From Streptomyces sp. NBC_00443 (GTDB lineage Bacteria > Actinomycetota > Actinomycetes > Streptomycetales > Streptomycetaceae), in assembly GCF_036014175.1 (NCBI RefSeq), contig NZ_CP107917.1, positions 3,968,001 to 4,032,000 on the forward strand: a stretch of 64,000 nucleotides of DNA, in the 5' to 3' direction. The notes beneath the pieces were generated by a model, which saw only the letters and a list, made by a program, of their open reading frames with translations, was not told where the DNA came from and did no database searches. The position numbers were made by a program, and so were the translations under genes. This document shows positions 35,015 through 44,069 of the stretch, in pieces. The first letter of the stretch is position 1. Each line of letters starts with the position of its first letter.

Positions 35015-35995
35015 CTACTCCGCCGCTCGCAGATCCAGGCCGATGTCCAGGATCGGCGAGGAGTGGGTGAGGGCCCCTACGGCCAGGTAGTCGACGCCGG
35101 TGTCCGCGTACGCCTTGGCGTTGGCCAGGGTCAGGCGGCCCGATGCTTCGAGTGCCGCTCGGCCGTGCACGATCGACACCGCCTCCTCGCACTCGCCCGG
35201 CGTGAAGTTGTCCAGGAGGATCAGGTCCGCGCCCGCGTCCACCACCTCGCGGAGTTGGTGGAGGGTGTCCACCTCGACCTCGATCGCGAGGTCCGGGAAG
35301 GCTTCGCGGACTGCCTGGAAGGCCTGGGTCACGCCGCCTGCCGCCAGGACGTGGTTGTCCTTGACCAGGGCCGCGTCCGAGAGCGACATACGGTGGTTCA
35401 CTCCGCCTCCGCTGCGGACCGCGTACTTCTCCAGGGCGCGCAGACCGGGGGTGGTCTTGCGGGTGTCCCGGACCCTCGCCTTCGTGCCGTCCAGTACGTC
35501 CGCCCACGCGCGCGTGGCCGTCGCGATGCCGGACAGGCGGCAGAGGATGTTCAGCGCGCTGCGCTCCGCCGTCAGGAGGTCGCGGGTGCGGGTGGTGATC
35601 GAGAGCAGCTTCTGGCCCTCCTTCACGCGGTCGCCGTCCTCGACGTGGCGCTCCACCTCGAACTCGTCCTCGCAGACGATCGAGACCACCGCCTCGGCGA
35701 CCCTGAGGCCCGCCACGACGCCCGCCTCACGCGCGACGAAGTCGGCGGTGGCGACGGCCTCTTCGGGGATGGTCGCGACCGTCGTCACGTCCACGCCGTG
35801 GGCCAGGTCCTCCTGGATGGCCACGTTCGCGATGTCCTCGACCTCGACCGGGTCGAGGCCCGCGTCGGCGAGGAGCTGGGCGAGCGCGGGGTCGAGGCCG
35901 CACTCCAGGTACTCCTCGTCGGCACCGCAGGCGCAGCCGTCGCCGCAGCCGCCGGTCGAGGCGAGGGGAAGGTCGGGGGTGGTCACTGCTGTCAC
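35015..35995 (-). CDS. nadC: Nicotinate-nucleotide pyrophosphorylase (carboxylating)
   Basis: NadC converts quinolinate and PRPP to nicotinate mononucleotide in NAD synthesis. 326 aa: the N-terminal part has ALAQLLADAGLDPVEVEDIANVAIQEDLAHGVDVTT; then LSGIATATRAWADVL, VRDTRKTTPGLRALEKYAVRSGGGVNHRMSLSDAALVKDNH (substrate-binding Arg, Lys and His residues) and VEVDTLHQLREVVDAGADLILLDNF. A Cys/Gly-rich insert at 10-25 (GGCGDGCACGADEE) is unusual and might bind metal. GTG 35995 overlaps the nadB stop (GTGA); GTG 35986 is an alternative. Confidence 0.96.
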   Translation of the reverse strand: MTAVTTPDLPLASTGGCGDGCACGADEEYLECGLDPALAQLLADAGLDPVEVEDIANVAIQEDLAHGVDVTTVATIPEEAVATADFVAREAGVVAGLRVAEAVVSIVCEDEFEVERHVEDGDRVKEGQKLLSITTRTRDLLTAERSALNILCRLSGIATATRAWADVLDGTKARVRDTRKTTPGLRALEKYAVRSGGGVNHRMSLSDAALVKDNHVLAAGGVTQAFQAVREAFPDLAIEVEVDTLHQLREVVDAGADLILLDNFTPGECEEAVSIVHGRAALEASGRLTLANAKAYADTGVDYLAVGALTHSSPILDIGLDLRAAE

Positions 35996-37701
35996 TGCTC
36001 CTGGGGACGGGTCGGGGGGAAGTCTGCGGTGTCTGTGGTGTGCACGGCCAGTGTGCGGTCCGGGTTCAGGCGTACGACGATGTGACGGCGCCATGTCACG
36101 TCGTCGCGGTCGGGCTCGTCCTCGCGCCAGTGGCAGCCCCGGGTCTCCTCGCGGAGCTGCGCCGCGGCCACCAGGACCCGGGCCACGCAGAGGAGGTTCG
36201 TGGCCTCCCATGTGTCCACGCCGGGCTCGGCCGTCTTGCCGTTCTCGGCGAGGGCGTCGCGGGCCTCGGTGTGCAGCTGCTGGATCTGCTCGGCCGCCTT
36301 GGCGAGGGAGTCGGCGGAGCGCAGGACTCCGGCGCCGTCGGTCATCGTCCGCTGGATCGCGAAGCGGGCCTCGGGGCCGAGCAGCGGGTGCTCGGGGGTC
36401 TCGGGGTACGGCACCGGGTGCGGCACGCGCGCGTGCAGGCCGTCGGCCGCGCGGGCGGCCGCGATGTCGGCCACGATGCGCTCGGCGTAGACCAGGCCTT
36501 CGAGGAGTGAGTTGGAGGCCAGGCGGTTGGCGCCGTGCACGCCCGTGCAGGCGACCTCGCCGCACGCGTACAGGCCGGGGACGGTCGTACGGCCCTGGGA
36601 GTCGGTGCGCACGCCGCCGGAGGCGTAGTGGGCGGCCGGGGCGATCGGGATGGGCGTGGTGACCGGGTCGATGCCGTTCGCGCGGCAGGAGGCGAGGATC
36701 GTCGGGAAACGGTGCTCCCACATGTCGGCGCCGAAGTGGCGGGCGTCGAGGAACATGTGTTCCGCGTCCTGCTCCTGCATGCGTCGCATGATGCCCTTGG
36801 CGACGATGTCCCGGGGGGCGAGTTCGGCAAGTTCGTGCTGTCCGACCATGAAGCGCACGCCGTCGGCGTCGACCAGGTGGGCGCCCTCGCCGCGTACGGC
36901 CTCGGAGACCAGGGGCTGCTGGCCCTCCGCGTCCGGGCCGAGGAAGAGGACCGTCGGGTGGAACTGGACGAATTCCAGGTCGCTCACTTCGGCGCCCGCG
37001 CGCAGCGCCAGGGCGACGCCGTCGCCGGTCGACACCGACGGGTTCGTCGTCGCCGAGAAGACCTGGCCCATGCCGCCGGTCGCGAGGACCACCGCGGGCG
37101 CGTGGACCGCGCCCACGCCGTCGTGCTGGCCCTCGCCCATGACGTGCAGGGTGACGCCGGCCGTACGGCCCTCGGCGTCGGCCAGGAGATCGAGGACGAG
37201 TGCGTTCTCGATCGTGCGCACGCCACGCGCGCGTACCGCCTCGACCAGGGCGCGGGAGATCTCCGCGCCGGTCGCGTCCCCGCCGGCGTGGGCGATACGG
37301 CGCCGGTGGTGGCCGCCCTCGCGAGTGAGCTCCAGGCCGCCTTCCTCCGACTCGTCGAAGTGGGCGCCGGTCTCGATGAGGCGGCGTACGGCGTCGGGGC
37401 CCTCGGTGACGAGGATGCGGACGGCGTCCTCGTCACACAGGCCCGCGCCGGCGACCAGGGTGTCGTCGAGGTGCTGCTCGGGGGTGTCTCCCTCGCCGAG
37501 GGCCGCGGCGATGCCGCCCTGGGCCCAGCGGGTGGAGCCGTCGTCGAGGCGGGCCTTGGTGACGACGACCGTCGACAGGCCGGCGGCCTCGCAGCGCAGG
37601 GCGGCGGTGAGGCCTGCGACACCGGAGCCGACGACCACGACGTCCGCGGCGATGGACCACCCGGGCGCGGGCGCGTGCAGTCGTATGCCTGTGCTGGTCA
37701 C
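35992..37701 (-). CDS. nadB: L-aspartate oxidase
   Basis: NadB oxidises L-aspartate to iminoaspartate, the first step of de novo NAD synthesis. 569 aa with FAD-binding VVVVGSGVAGLTAALRCEAAG, STRWAQGGIAAAL, the succinate-dehydrogenase-like active site (HRRRIAHAGGDATGAEI, VLATGGMGQVFSATTNP, EFVQFHPTVLF, GVHGANRLASNSLLEGLVYAERI) and a C-terminal helical domain. GTG 37701 overlaps the panC stop. NadA, the next enzyme, is not in this window. Confidence 0.96.
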   Translation of the reverse strand: MTSTGIRLHAPAPGWSIAADVVVVGSGVAGLTAALRCEAAGLSTVVVTKARLDDGSTRWAQGGIAAALGEGDTPEQHLDDTLVAGAGLCDEDAVRILVTEGPDAVRRLIETGAHFDESEEGGLELTREGGHHRRRIAHAGGDATGAEISRALVEAVRARGVRTIENALVLDLLADAEGRTAGVTLHVMGEGQHDGVGAVHAPAVVLATGGMGQVFSATTNPSVSTGDGVALALRAGAEVSDLEFVQFHPTVLFLGPDAEGQQPLVSEAVRGEGAHLVDADGVRFMVGQHELAELAPRDIVAKGIMRRMQEQDAEHMFLDARHFGADMWEHRFPTILASCRANGIDPVTTPIPIAPAAHYASGGVRTDSQGRTTVPGLYACGEVACTGVHGANRLASNSLLEGLVYAERIVADIAAARAADGLHARVPHPVPYPETPEHPLLGPEARFAIQRTMTDGAGVLRSADSLAKAAEQIQQLHTEARDALAENGKTAEPGVDTWEATNLLCVARVLVAAAQLREETRGCHWREDEPDRDDVTWRRHIVVRLNPDRTLAVHTTDTADFPPTRPQEQ

Positions 37702-38687
37702 GAGGCGGCTCCGAAGGTGAGGGGGAGATTGTCGATCAGCCGGGTCGCCCCGACCCGGGCGGCGACGGCGAGGACGGCCTCGCCGGTGAACTCGTCGTCG
37801 ATCTCGGTGAAGTCGGACGGGTCGATGAGTGCGAGGTAGTCCAGTTCGAGCGGCGGGTCGAGGCGGGCGGCCTCGTCGAGGAGCAGGCGGGCGGCGGCGC
37901 GTACGGCCGCCGGGGCGCCGGGGACGGCCTTGGCGACGGCGTGTGCGTCGGCCGCCGCGCGGGACTCCCCTATGGCGCTGAGCGCTTCCGCACGCGCGCG
38001 TGTGGCGGGCACTTCGCGTGCCCGCGCGCGCAGTGCCTCCTGTGCCGCGTGCCGGTCGCGGCCGGCGAAGAGGGCCTGGGACAGCGCGAGTGCCGTGTGC
38101 CGTTCCTTGGGCGAGAGGTAGCGGTTGCGGCTGGAGAGCGCGAGGCCGTCCTCCTCTCGCACGGTGGGGACGCCCACGATCTCGACGCCGAAGTTCAGGT
38201 CGCGCACCATGCGGCGGATCAGGGCGAGTTGCTGGGCGTCCTTCTGGCCGTACAGGGCGACGTCGGGGCGGGTGAGGTGGAGCAGCTTGGCGACGACGGT
38301 GAGCATGCCGTCGAAGTGGCCGGGGCGTGAGGCGCCCTCCAGGCTGTCGCCCATGGGGCCGGCGCTGATGCGGACCTGAGGCCGGCCTCCCGGGTAGACC
38401 TCGTCCACGGAGGGCGCGAACACGGCGTCGGCGCCCGCCTGCTCGGCGATCTTGAGGTCGGCGTCCAGGGTGCGCGGGTAACGGTCGAGGTCCTCGCCCT
38501 CGCCGAACTGCAAGGGGTTCACGAAGACGGTGACGACGACCTCGCCCTGCGGGCCGGCGATCGTGCGCGCTGTGCGGATCAGGGTGGCGTGTCCCTCGTG
38601 CAGTGCGCCCATGGTCATCACGACGGCGCGACGGCCGGTACGCGTGCGTGCGTGCAGTTCGTCAGCGGTGCCCAGCAGGGTCGTCAT
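37698..38687 (-). CDS. panC: Pantothenate synthetase (pantoate-beta-alanine ligase)
   Basis: PanC joins pantoate and beta-alanine using ATP. 329 aa: VMTMGALHEGHATLIRTAR holds the HIGH-like nucleotide motif; VFVNPLQFGEGEDLDRYPRTLDAD, PGHFDGMLTVVAKLLHLTRPDVALYGQKDAQQLALIRRMV and the KMSKS-like SSRNRYLSPKER follow. All are diagnostic. ATG 38687 overlaps the upstream gene stop (ATGA). It is embedded with nadB, nadC and coaX, so pantothenate and NAD synthesis are likely controlled together. Confidence 0.97.
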   Translation of the reverse strand: MTTLLGTADELHARTRTGRRAVVMTMGALHEGHATLIRTARTIAGPQGEVVVTVFVNPLQFGEGEDLDRYPRTLDADLKIAEQAGADAVFAPSVDEVYPGGRPQVRISAGPMGDSLEGASRPGHFDGMLTVVAKLLHLTRPDVALYGQKDAQQLALIRRMVRDLNFGVEIVGVPTVREEDGLALSSRNRYLSPKERHTALALSQALFAGRDRHAAQEALRARAREVPATRARAEALSAIGESRAAADAHAVAKAVPGAPAAVRAAARLLLDEAARLDPPLELDYLALIDPSDFTEIDDEFTGEAVLAVAARVGATRLIDNLPLTFGAAS

Positions 38688-39613
38688 CGGGCGTCTCCCT
38701 CGGCCCCGTCGGTTCCGTCGGCGAGTACCCCGAGGAGGTCCTCGGCGAGCTCCGGCTTGAGCAGTCCGTGGGCGAGCGCCCGGTCGGCGGTCGCGCGCGC
38801 CATCGCCAGATAGCCGGCCACGGCCTGCGGGGCGTGCCTGCGCAGCTCGGTGACGTGCGCGGCGACGGTGCCCGCGTCCCCGCGCGCGACGGGGCCGGTC
38901 AGGGCCGCGTCGCCGGACCGCAGGGCGTTGTCGAGGGCGGCGCCGAGCAGCGGGCCGAGCATCCGGTCGGGGGCCGCCACGCCTGCCTCGCGCAGCAGCT
39001 CCATGGACTGGGCGACGAGTGTCACCAGGTGGTTCGCGCCCAGCGCGAGCGCCGCGTGGTAGAGCGGGCGCCTCTCCTCGGCGATCCACTCGGGTTCGCC
39101 GCCCATCTCGATGACGAGGGCCTCGGCGGCCAGCCGCAGCTCCTCGGGCGCGGTGACGCCGAAAGAGCAGCCGGCCAGGCGCTGGACGTCCACGGGAGTG
39201 CCGGTGAAGGTCATCGCCGGGTGCAGGGCCAGCGGCAGGCCGCCCGCGCGCAGGGCGGGGTCCAGGACCTTCGCGCCGTACCGCCCGGAGGTGTGCACCA
39301 GCAGCTGCCCCGGTCGTACGGCACCGGTCTCGGCGAGGCCCTCGACCAGCCCGGGCAGCGTGTCGTCCGGGACGGTCAGCAGCACCAGCTCGGCGCGCGC
39401 GAGCACTTCGGCGGGCGGCACGAGCGGCACGTCGGGGAGCAGCTGCGCGGCCCGCCGCCGGGAGGCGTCGGAGACCGCGGAGACGGCCACCGGGCGGTGC
39501 CCGGCGAGCTGGAGGGACGCGGCGAGTGCGGGGCCCACGCGGCCGGCGCCGACCACACCGACGGTGAGCCGCGCGGGGCGGTCCCTGGGATCTGGCTGTT
39601 GGCTTGTACTCAC
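38684..39613 (-). CDS. Rossmann-like DUF2520 protein, candidate ketopantoate reductase-type enzyme
   Basis: 309 aa. An N-terminal NAD(P) fold (LTVGVVGAGRVGPALAASLQLAGH, LVLLTVPDDTLPGLVEGL) and the DUF2520 C-terminal helical domain (PLYHAALALGANHLVTLVAQSMELLREAGV, with the Lys/Asn/His region like ketopantoate reductases). It is the first gene of the panC-nadB-nadC-coaX run and overlaps panC by 4 nt. DUF2520 proteins sit next to panC in many bacteria, and one was reported to act as ketopantoate reductase (PanG). The role here is an inference from family and context. Confidence 0.88.
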   Translation of the reverse strand: MSTSQQPDPRDRPARLTVGVVGAGRVGPALAASLQLAGHRPVAVSAVSDASRRRAAQLLPDVPLVPPAEVLARAELVLLTVPDDTLPGLVEGLAETGAVRPGQLLVHTSGRYGAKVLDPALRAGGLPLALHPAMTFTGTPVDVQRLAGCSFGVTAPEELRLAAEALVIEMGGEPEWIAEERRPLYHAALALGANHLVTLVAQSMELLREAGVAAPDRMLGPLLGAALDNALRSGDAALTGPVARGDAGTVAAHVTELRRHAPQAVAGYLAMARATADRALAHGLLKPELAEDLLGVLADGTDGAEGDAR

Positions 39614-39819
39614 TCGACGGCGGCCTTCCCGTTCCAGTCCGCTCCGGGTACCGGACGATTTCTCGTCATGTTAACGCGATCGGTTCGAGAGGCGTTCGGT
39701 TGTCCACACGCTGTGGGTTTCCACACGCCTCCATGCGCATGCGGAGCCGCTTCGCGCGCTTACGGGAGGGCGGGGCCGGCGTGCGGAAATGCGGGTGCCC
39801 GCCCGGGAAGGCGCGGGGG

Positions 39820-41091
39820 ATGATCCGGGGCATGGGCGATACGGCGGAGCAGCGCGGACGGCGGGCAGGGGCGGAGCGGGACGAGGAGGCGTCCGGCGAG
39901 CAATTGTCGGGCGGGCGGGTGTCGGACGACGAGCGGCGCAAGCGGCGCCGAGAACGGCGCATCGCCGCCTACCGCGGCGCGCAGCGCGTGCTCGCGCGCC
40001 CCGGCTTCCTCGGCACCCTGCGCGAGCGCTTGGCCCTGCTGGACGAGGCGCGTGCGCTGGATCTGCACGACCTGGACGAGCCGTCCGACCTCTACGGCGA
40101 CGGCATCGTCGAGGCACTGGAGGAGAAGACCGCCGGGCTGCTCGGCACCGAGGCCGCCGCGTTCTTCCCTACGGGCACGATGGCCCAGCAGGTGGCCCTG
40201 CGCTGCTGGGCGGGCCGTACCGGCAACCCGACCGTCGCCCTCCATCCGCTGGCCCACCCCGAGGTGCATGAGCGGAACGCGTTCAGTCAGGTCAGCGGGT
40301 TGCGCCCGGTCCACGTGACGGGCGAGCCGCGGCTGCCGACCGCGGCCGAGGTACGCGAGTTCGACGAGCCCTTCGGGACGCTGATGCTCGAACTGCCCCT
40401 CAGGGACGCCGGTTTCGTGCTGCCCGCGTGGGAGGAGCTCACGGAGGTGGTGGAGGCGGCGCGGGAGCGCGATGCGGTGGTGCACTTCGACGGCGCGCGT
40501 CTGTGGGAGTCCACCGTCCACTTCGGCCGCCCGCTGGACGAGATCGCGGGCCTGGCCGACAGCGTGTACGTGTCGTTCTACAAGTCCCTCGACGGCTTCG
40601 GCGGCGCGGCCCTGGCCGGTCCGAAGACGCTGGTGGACGAGGCGAAGGCCTGGCGGCACCGCTATGGCGGCACGGTGTTCCAGCAGTTCCCCACCGCGCT
40701 GTCGGCGCTCGCCGGCCTGGAGCGGGAGCTGCCCCGGCTGCCCGAGTACGTGGCCCACGCGCGCGTGGTGGCCGCCGCGCTGCGTGAGGGGTTCGCGGCG
40801 GCCGGGGTGCCGTGGCTGCGGGTGCACCCCGAGCCGCCGCACACCAACGAGTTCCAGGTCTGGCTGCCGTACGACGCCGACGTCCTCGCGGAGGCCGCGA
40901 TCCGGCAGGCCGAGGAGACGCAGACCGTCCTGTTCGCCCAGGGCTGGGAGGCCAAGGGGCCAGGGCTGGCCTGCACCGAGCTCTACGTGCGGGCTGCCGG
41001 ACTGGAGTGGACGGCCGAGGACGTGAAGGCGGCGGTCGCCCAGTTCGCGGCCCGGCTGGCCGAGGAGGCCGGCGTGGAGGTCAGCCCGTAG
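39820..41091 (+). CDS. Threonine aldolase/beta-eliminating lyase family, PLP-dependent
   Basis: 423 aa. A charged start of about 45 residues (RDEEASGEQLSGGRVSDDERRKRRRERRIAA) is followed by a fold-type I PLP enzyme: TGTMAQQVALRCWAGRTG, HPLAHPEVHERNAFS, VVHFDGARLWES (PLP-nitrogen Asp) and SVYVSFYKSLDGFGGAALAG, where the Lys binds PLP. It matches low-specificity threonine aldolase-type proteins, but substrate is not certain. ATG 39820 has GGGAAGG 8-15 nt upstream; ATG 39832 is possible. The 3' end overlaps a small opposite ORF. Confidence 0.9.
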   Translation: MIRGMGDTAEQRGRRAGAERDEEASGEQLSGGRVSDDERRKRRRERRIAAYRGAQRVLARPGFLGTLRERLALLDEARALDLHDLDEPSDLYGDGIVEALEEKTAGLLGTEAAAFFPTGTMAQQVALRCWAGRTGNPTVALHPLAHPEVHERNAFSQVSGLRPVHVTGEPRLPTAAEVREFDEPFGTLMLELPLRDAGFVLPAWEELTEVVEAARERDAVVHFDGARLWESTVHFGRPLDEIAGLADSVYVSFYKSLDGFGGAALAGPKTLVDEAKAWRHRYGGTVFQQFPTALSALAGLERELPRLPEYVAHARVVAAALREGFAAAGVPWLRVHPEPPHTNEFQVWLPYDADVLAEAAIRQAEETQTVLFAQGWEAKGPGLACTELYVRAAGLEWTAEDVKAAVAQFAARLAEEAGVEVSP

Positions 41092-41296
41092 AGCGCGGTC
41101 GTGACTGCAGCCAACGGCCCAGGGCCCGCCGTAGCCGCCCGTGCGCGGGCCGGCCGGCGAGGACGGCCCTGAACTCGCGGTGGTCGCGCCACTCGCGGAC
41201 GACCTGCCAGTCATGGCTGCCCGGCGCCGGAGGGGCGGGCTCGCCGAGCCGGCGGGCACGGTAGGTGTCGAGGAGGTACTGCTGGGTGATGCTCAT
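41081..41296 (-). CDS. Small basic protein, 71 aa
   Basis: From ATG 41296 (with AAGGGGA 8-14 nt upstream) the product reads MSITQQYLLDTYRARRLGEPAPPAPG then an Arg-rich helix-like region (DWQVVREWRDHREFRAVLAGRPAHGRLRRALGRWLQ). pI is high; no membrane segment. Good ribosome site and codon use support it as a gene. It lies opposite the ArsR-type regulator with about 200 nt between starts, and overlaps the end of the aldolase gene by 11 nt. Function unknown; probably controlled together with, or by, the ArsR-type protein. Confidence 0.7.
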   Translation of the reverse strand: MSITQQYLLDTYRARRLGEPAPPAPGSHDWQVVREWRDHREFRAVLAGRPAHGRLRRALGRWLQSRPRSTG

Positions 41297-41314
41297 GGCG
41301 GATCCCCTTCTCGG

Positions 41315-41351
41315 GACGTAGACGTAGACGTAGACGGGGCGTAGACGTAAG
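41315..41351. repeat. GACGTA hexamer tandem repeat
   Basis: Three and a half units of GACGTA at 41315-41335, a GGGGC interruption, then another GTAGACGTA. It is in the divergent promoter region between the 71-aa gene and the ArsR-type gene. Confidence 0.7.
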
Positions 41352-41493
41352 CAGACATGACGTGTGGGGGATCGGGCTCCGCGGCTGCCCGGGTGATCCC
41401 AGAGTTGCCTCACCATGGCCGTCACGTCGCGCCGATTGACGGCCGTCGTCAATCGGCGGCCGCGTTGTCAGTGGCGGGGTGCACCATGAGGGC

Positions 41494-42600
41494 ATGAGCG
41501 TGACCATCGACATCGCGGAGCTGCGGCCGGAGAGGGTCGCCGTCGTGCCCTCACCCCTGGCCGAGCTCGGCATGGCGCTGCACGCGCTGTCGGAGCCGGG
41601 GCACCACCCGGGCCTGCAGGGCTGGGTGACGGGCGTGACGGCCCGGTTGGACTCGCACCTGGCCGACCGGATGTGCGAGGCCGACTTCCTGTGGCGGTCG
41701 ACGTTCTCCGACCTCTTCCTGCCCTTCGCCGGCATCCCGGGCCGCAGCGCCCTCCCGGGCGCCACACTGGCGGAGGAGCTGGACCAGCTGGACAAGCTGA
41801 CGGACGAGCAGTTCGTGGACGCGTCCCTGGAGTTCACCTGCGCTCTGCCGTACAGCACGCGCGGGCCCGACGCGCTCTCCGACGCCGGCGTGCGGCGGCG
41901 CGCCCTGGACCTCGCCGCCGCGCGCGGGCCGCCGCAGATGCGGTTCAGCGAGCGGCTGCTGTTCGATCCGCCGCGCATCCGTGCCTGGCTGCGGCAGTTC
42001 CTCCAGGACTGCGACGAGGCCTTCTTCGCCGACACCTGGTCCCGGCTGCGCCACCAGCTCACGGCGGACGCCCGCCACAAGACGGACCTCCTGCGGCACA
42101 AGGGCCTGGCGGAGGCGCTGGCCGCGGTGTCCCCGGCGGTCACTCTCGACGAGGCCGCCGCGCGGATCACGGTCGACAAGCTGGGCAATGGCCGTACGGC
42201 CACGGGGGACGGCGGTCTCCTCCTCGTCCCGACGAGCCTGGGCTGGCCGCACCTGATGGTCCTGCACCGCTACGCCTGGCAGCCGGTGCTGCACTACCCG
42301 GTCGGCTCCCCGGAGCTCGCCGCCCCGCCCACGGTCGAGCAGCTGGCTCTGCGGATGACCGCGCTCTCCCACCCCGTGCGCATGCGCATCTGCCGCAATC
42401 TCGCCCGCAGCGCGTACACCACGGGCGAGCTGGCGCAGGCGCACGGCGTGACGGCGCCGGAGATATCCCGGCACCTGGGTGTGCTGAAGAAGGCGGGCCT
42501 GATCACCACCCGTCGCCGGGGGCGGTACGTCCTGCACCAGCTGGACGTGACGGTGGTGGCCCGGCTGGGCAGCGACTTCCTGGAGGGGATCCTGCGCTGA
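41494..42600 (+). CDS. ArsR-type winged-helix regulator with N-terminal DUF5937-like domain
   Basis: 368 aa. The C-terminal about 90 residues are a winged helix: LALRMTALSHPVRMRICRNLARSAYTTGELAQAHGVTAPEISRHLGVLKKAGLITTRRRGRYVLHQLD. The first 270 residues form a helical domain seen fused to this DNA-binding part in actinobacteria (starts SVTIDIAELRPERVAVVPSPLAELGMALHAL). No Cys motif for metals is present, so it is probably not an arsenic sensor. ATG 41494 is used; GTG 41479 is an alternative. Target likely includes the divergent 71-aa gene. Confidence 0.85.
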   Translation: MSVTIDIAELRPERVAVVPSPLAELGMALHALSEPGHHPGLQGWVTGVTARLDSHLADRMCEADFLWRSTFSDLFLPFAGIPGRSALPGATLAEELDQLDKLTDEQFVDASLEFTCALPYSTRGPDALSDAGVRRRALDLAAARGPPQMRFSERLLFDPPRIRAWLRQFLQDCDEAFFADTWSRLRHQLTADARHKTDLLRHKGLAEALAAVSPAVTLDEAAARITVDKLGNGRTATGDGGLLLVPTSLGWPHLMVLHRYAWQPVLHYPVGSPELAAPPTVEQLALRMTALSHPVRMRICRNLARSAYTTGELAQAHGVTAPEISRHLGVLKKAGLITTRRRGRYVLHQLDVTVVARLGSDFLEGILR

Positions 42601-42624
42601 GCGCTCCCCTCCTGCGCCCACGGC

Positions 42625-43275
42625 TCAGTCGAAGCGGATGTGCCTGATCCCGACCCTCGCCTGGCGCAGCCGTGTGCGCAGCGCACCCTCGTTGTTGGGC
42701 CTCAGCCGCAGCCCGGCCAGGACGGCGATGCGGTCCGCCGTCTTCGGCACGGTCGAGTGGTCCGTCCACAGATGCTCGGCGAACTCCGGCTCCCGCAACC
42801 GCTCCAGGCAGTGGTCGAGCTGCTGGACGGCCCAGCTCTCGCGGCGCAGCCCGGCATTGCTCCCGATGCTCGCGTTCTTTCCGGCGACGTACTGGAGGAG
42901 GTGCCCGAAGCCCCGCTCACGCAGCCGCTTCAGGACCGTCTCGCGCTCGGCGAGGAGCGTGAAGTGCCGTACGTCATGGCCGAGTTCGCGCAGCCGGCCC
43001 ACGGTCTCCTCGAAGTAGCCGGAGTCCGTGACCGTCATGGGCGCGATCACCACACCGTCGTGCTTGGCGAGGGCGAGGTCGAGGACCTCGACGACGCCCT
43101 GCCGCCAGGAGCTCAGGTCCTGGAAGTCCCCGCGCAGTTCGGGCGGCAGCGTCCGCCGCAGCCCGAAGCCCGCGTGCTCGGGGTCGCAGACCACGCTGCC
43201 GGGCAGGCGGCGCTGGATCTCGTACGCGGTCTGTGTCTTGCCGCCCCCGAAAGGGCCGTTGATCCACAGGAGCAT
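42625..43275 (-). CDS. P-loop NTP-binding protein, TmrB-like
   Basis: 216 aa. Walker A at the very N-terminus (MLLWINGPFGGGKTQTAYEIQRRLPGS) and a kinase-like order of secondary structure; VVIAPMTVTDSGYFEETVGRL and HFTLLAERETVLKRLRERG follow. It resembles the B. subtilis TmrB group (ATP-binding tunicamycin-resistance proteins) and related small nucleotide kinases. No membrane anchor is visible. Tail-to-tail with the ArsR-type gene and 49 nt from the next operon. Confidence 0.82.
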   Translation of the reverse strand: MLLWINGPFGGGKTQTAYEIQRRLPGSVVCDPEHAGFGLRRTLPPELRGDFQDLSSWRQGVVEVLDLALAKHDGVVIAPMTVTDSGYFEETVGRLRELGHDVRHFTLLAERETVLKRLRERGFGHLLQYVAGKNASIGSNAGLRRESWAVQQLDHCLERLREPEFAEHLWTDHSTVPKTADRIAVLAGLRLRPNNEGALRTRLRQARVGIRHIRFD

Positions 43276-43324
43276 GCGCAGACCCTAGTGGGCACCGGTT
43301 ACGCGGGAGTCACGCCACCGTGCG

Positions 43325-43996
43325 TCAGCCGTGCCCGCCGGCCCGCACCAGGCCCGTCTCGTATGCGAGGACGACGACCTGCACCCGGTCTCTGAGCCCC
43401 AGCTTGGTCAGGATGCGGCCGACGTGCGTCTTCACGGTCGCCTCGGACAGGACCAGCCGGGCCGCGATCTCGCCGTTGGACAGGCCCTGGGCGACCAGCA
43501 CCATGACCTCGCGCTCGCGGTCGGTGAGCCGCTCCAGCTCCTTGTGCTTGGGCTCGTTGCCGCTGGAGGGCAGCATGGGCGCGAAACGGTCCAGCAGGCG
43601 CCGGGTCGTCGACGGGGCGACCACCGCGTCGCCGCTGTGCACCGCGCGGATGGCGGCAAGGAGTTCGCCGGGCGGTACGTCCTTGAGCATGAAGCCGGAG
43701 GCGCCCGCCTTCAGCCCGGAGAAGGCGTACTCGTCGAGGTCGAAGGTGGTCAGGATCAGCACCTTGGGCGGCTCGGGGTCCGAGCAGATGCGGCGGGTGG
43801 TCTCCACGCCGTCCAGCTTCGGCATGCGCACGTCCATCAGCACGACGTCGACCGGGGTCGAGCGCAGCACCTGGAGGGCCTCGACGCCGTCTCCCGCCTC
43901 CGCGACGACCTCCATGTCCGGCTGGGCCGCAAGCACCATCCGGAACCCGGTGCGCAGCAGCACCTGGTCGTCGACGAGCATCACGCGGATCGTCAT
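43325..43996 (-). CDS. NarL/LuxR-type response regulator
   Basis: 223 aa. Receiver: MLVDDQVLLRTGF, D55 in VVLMDVRMPKLDG, T in ILTTFDLDEYAF and K in FMLKDVPPGEL. LuxR helix-turn-helix at about 155-215: LTDREREVMVLVAQGLSNGEIAARLVLSEATVKTHVGRILTKLGLRDR. It follows its histidine kinase by 73 nt. This kinase-regulator type is abundant in Streptomyces; the signal and targets are unknown. Confidence 0.95.
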   Translation of the reverse strand: MTIRVMLVDDQVLLRTGFRMVLAAQPDMEVVAEAGDGVEALQVLRSTPVDVVLMDVRMPKLDGVETTRRICSDPEPPKVLILTTFDLDEYAFSGLKAGASGFMLKDVPPGELLAAIRAVHSGDAVVAPSTTRRLLDRFAPMLPSSGNEPKHKELERLTDREREVMVLVAQGLSNGEIAARLVLSEATVKTHVGRILTKLGLRDRVQVVVLAYETGLVRAGGHG

Positions 43997-44069
43997 CGGG
44001 GTCCTCTTCCGTGTCTTTCGTATCCGTCTACAGGGCCGTTACAGGTGTCAACAAAGCGCATGCGCAAGC

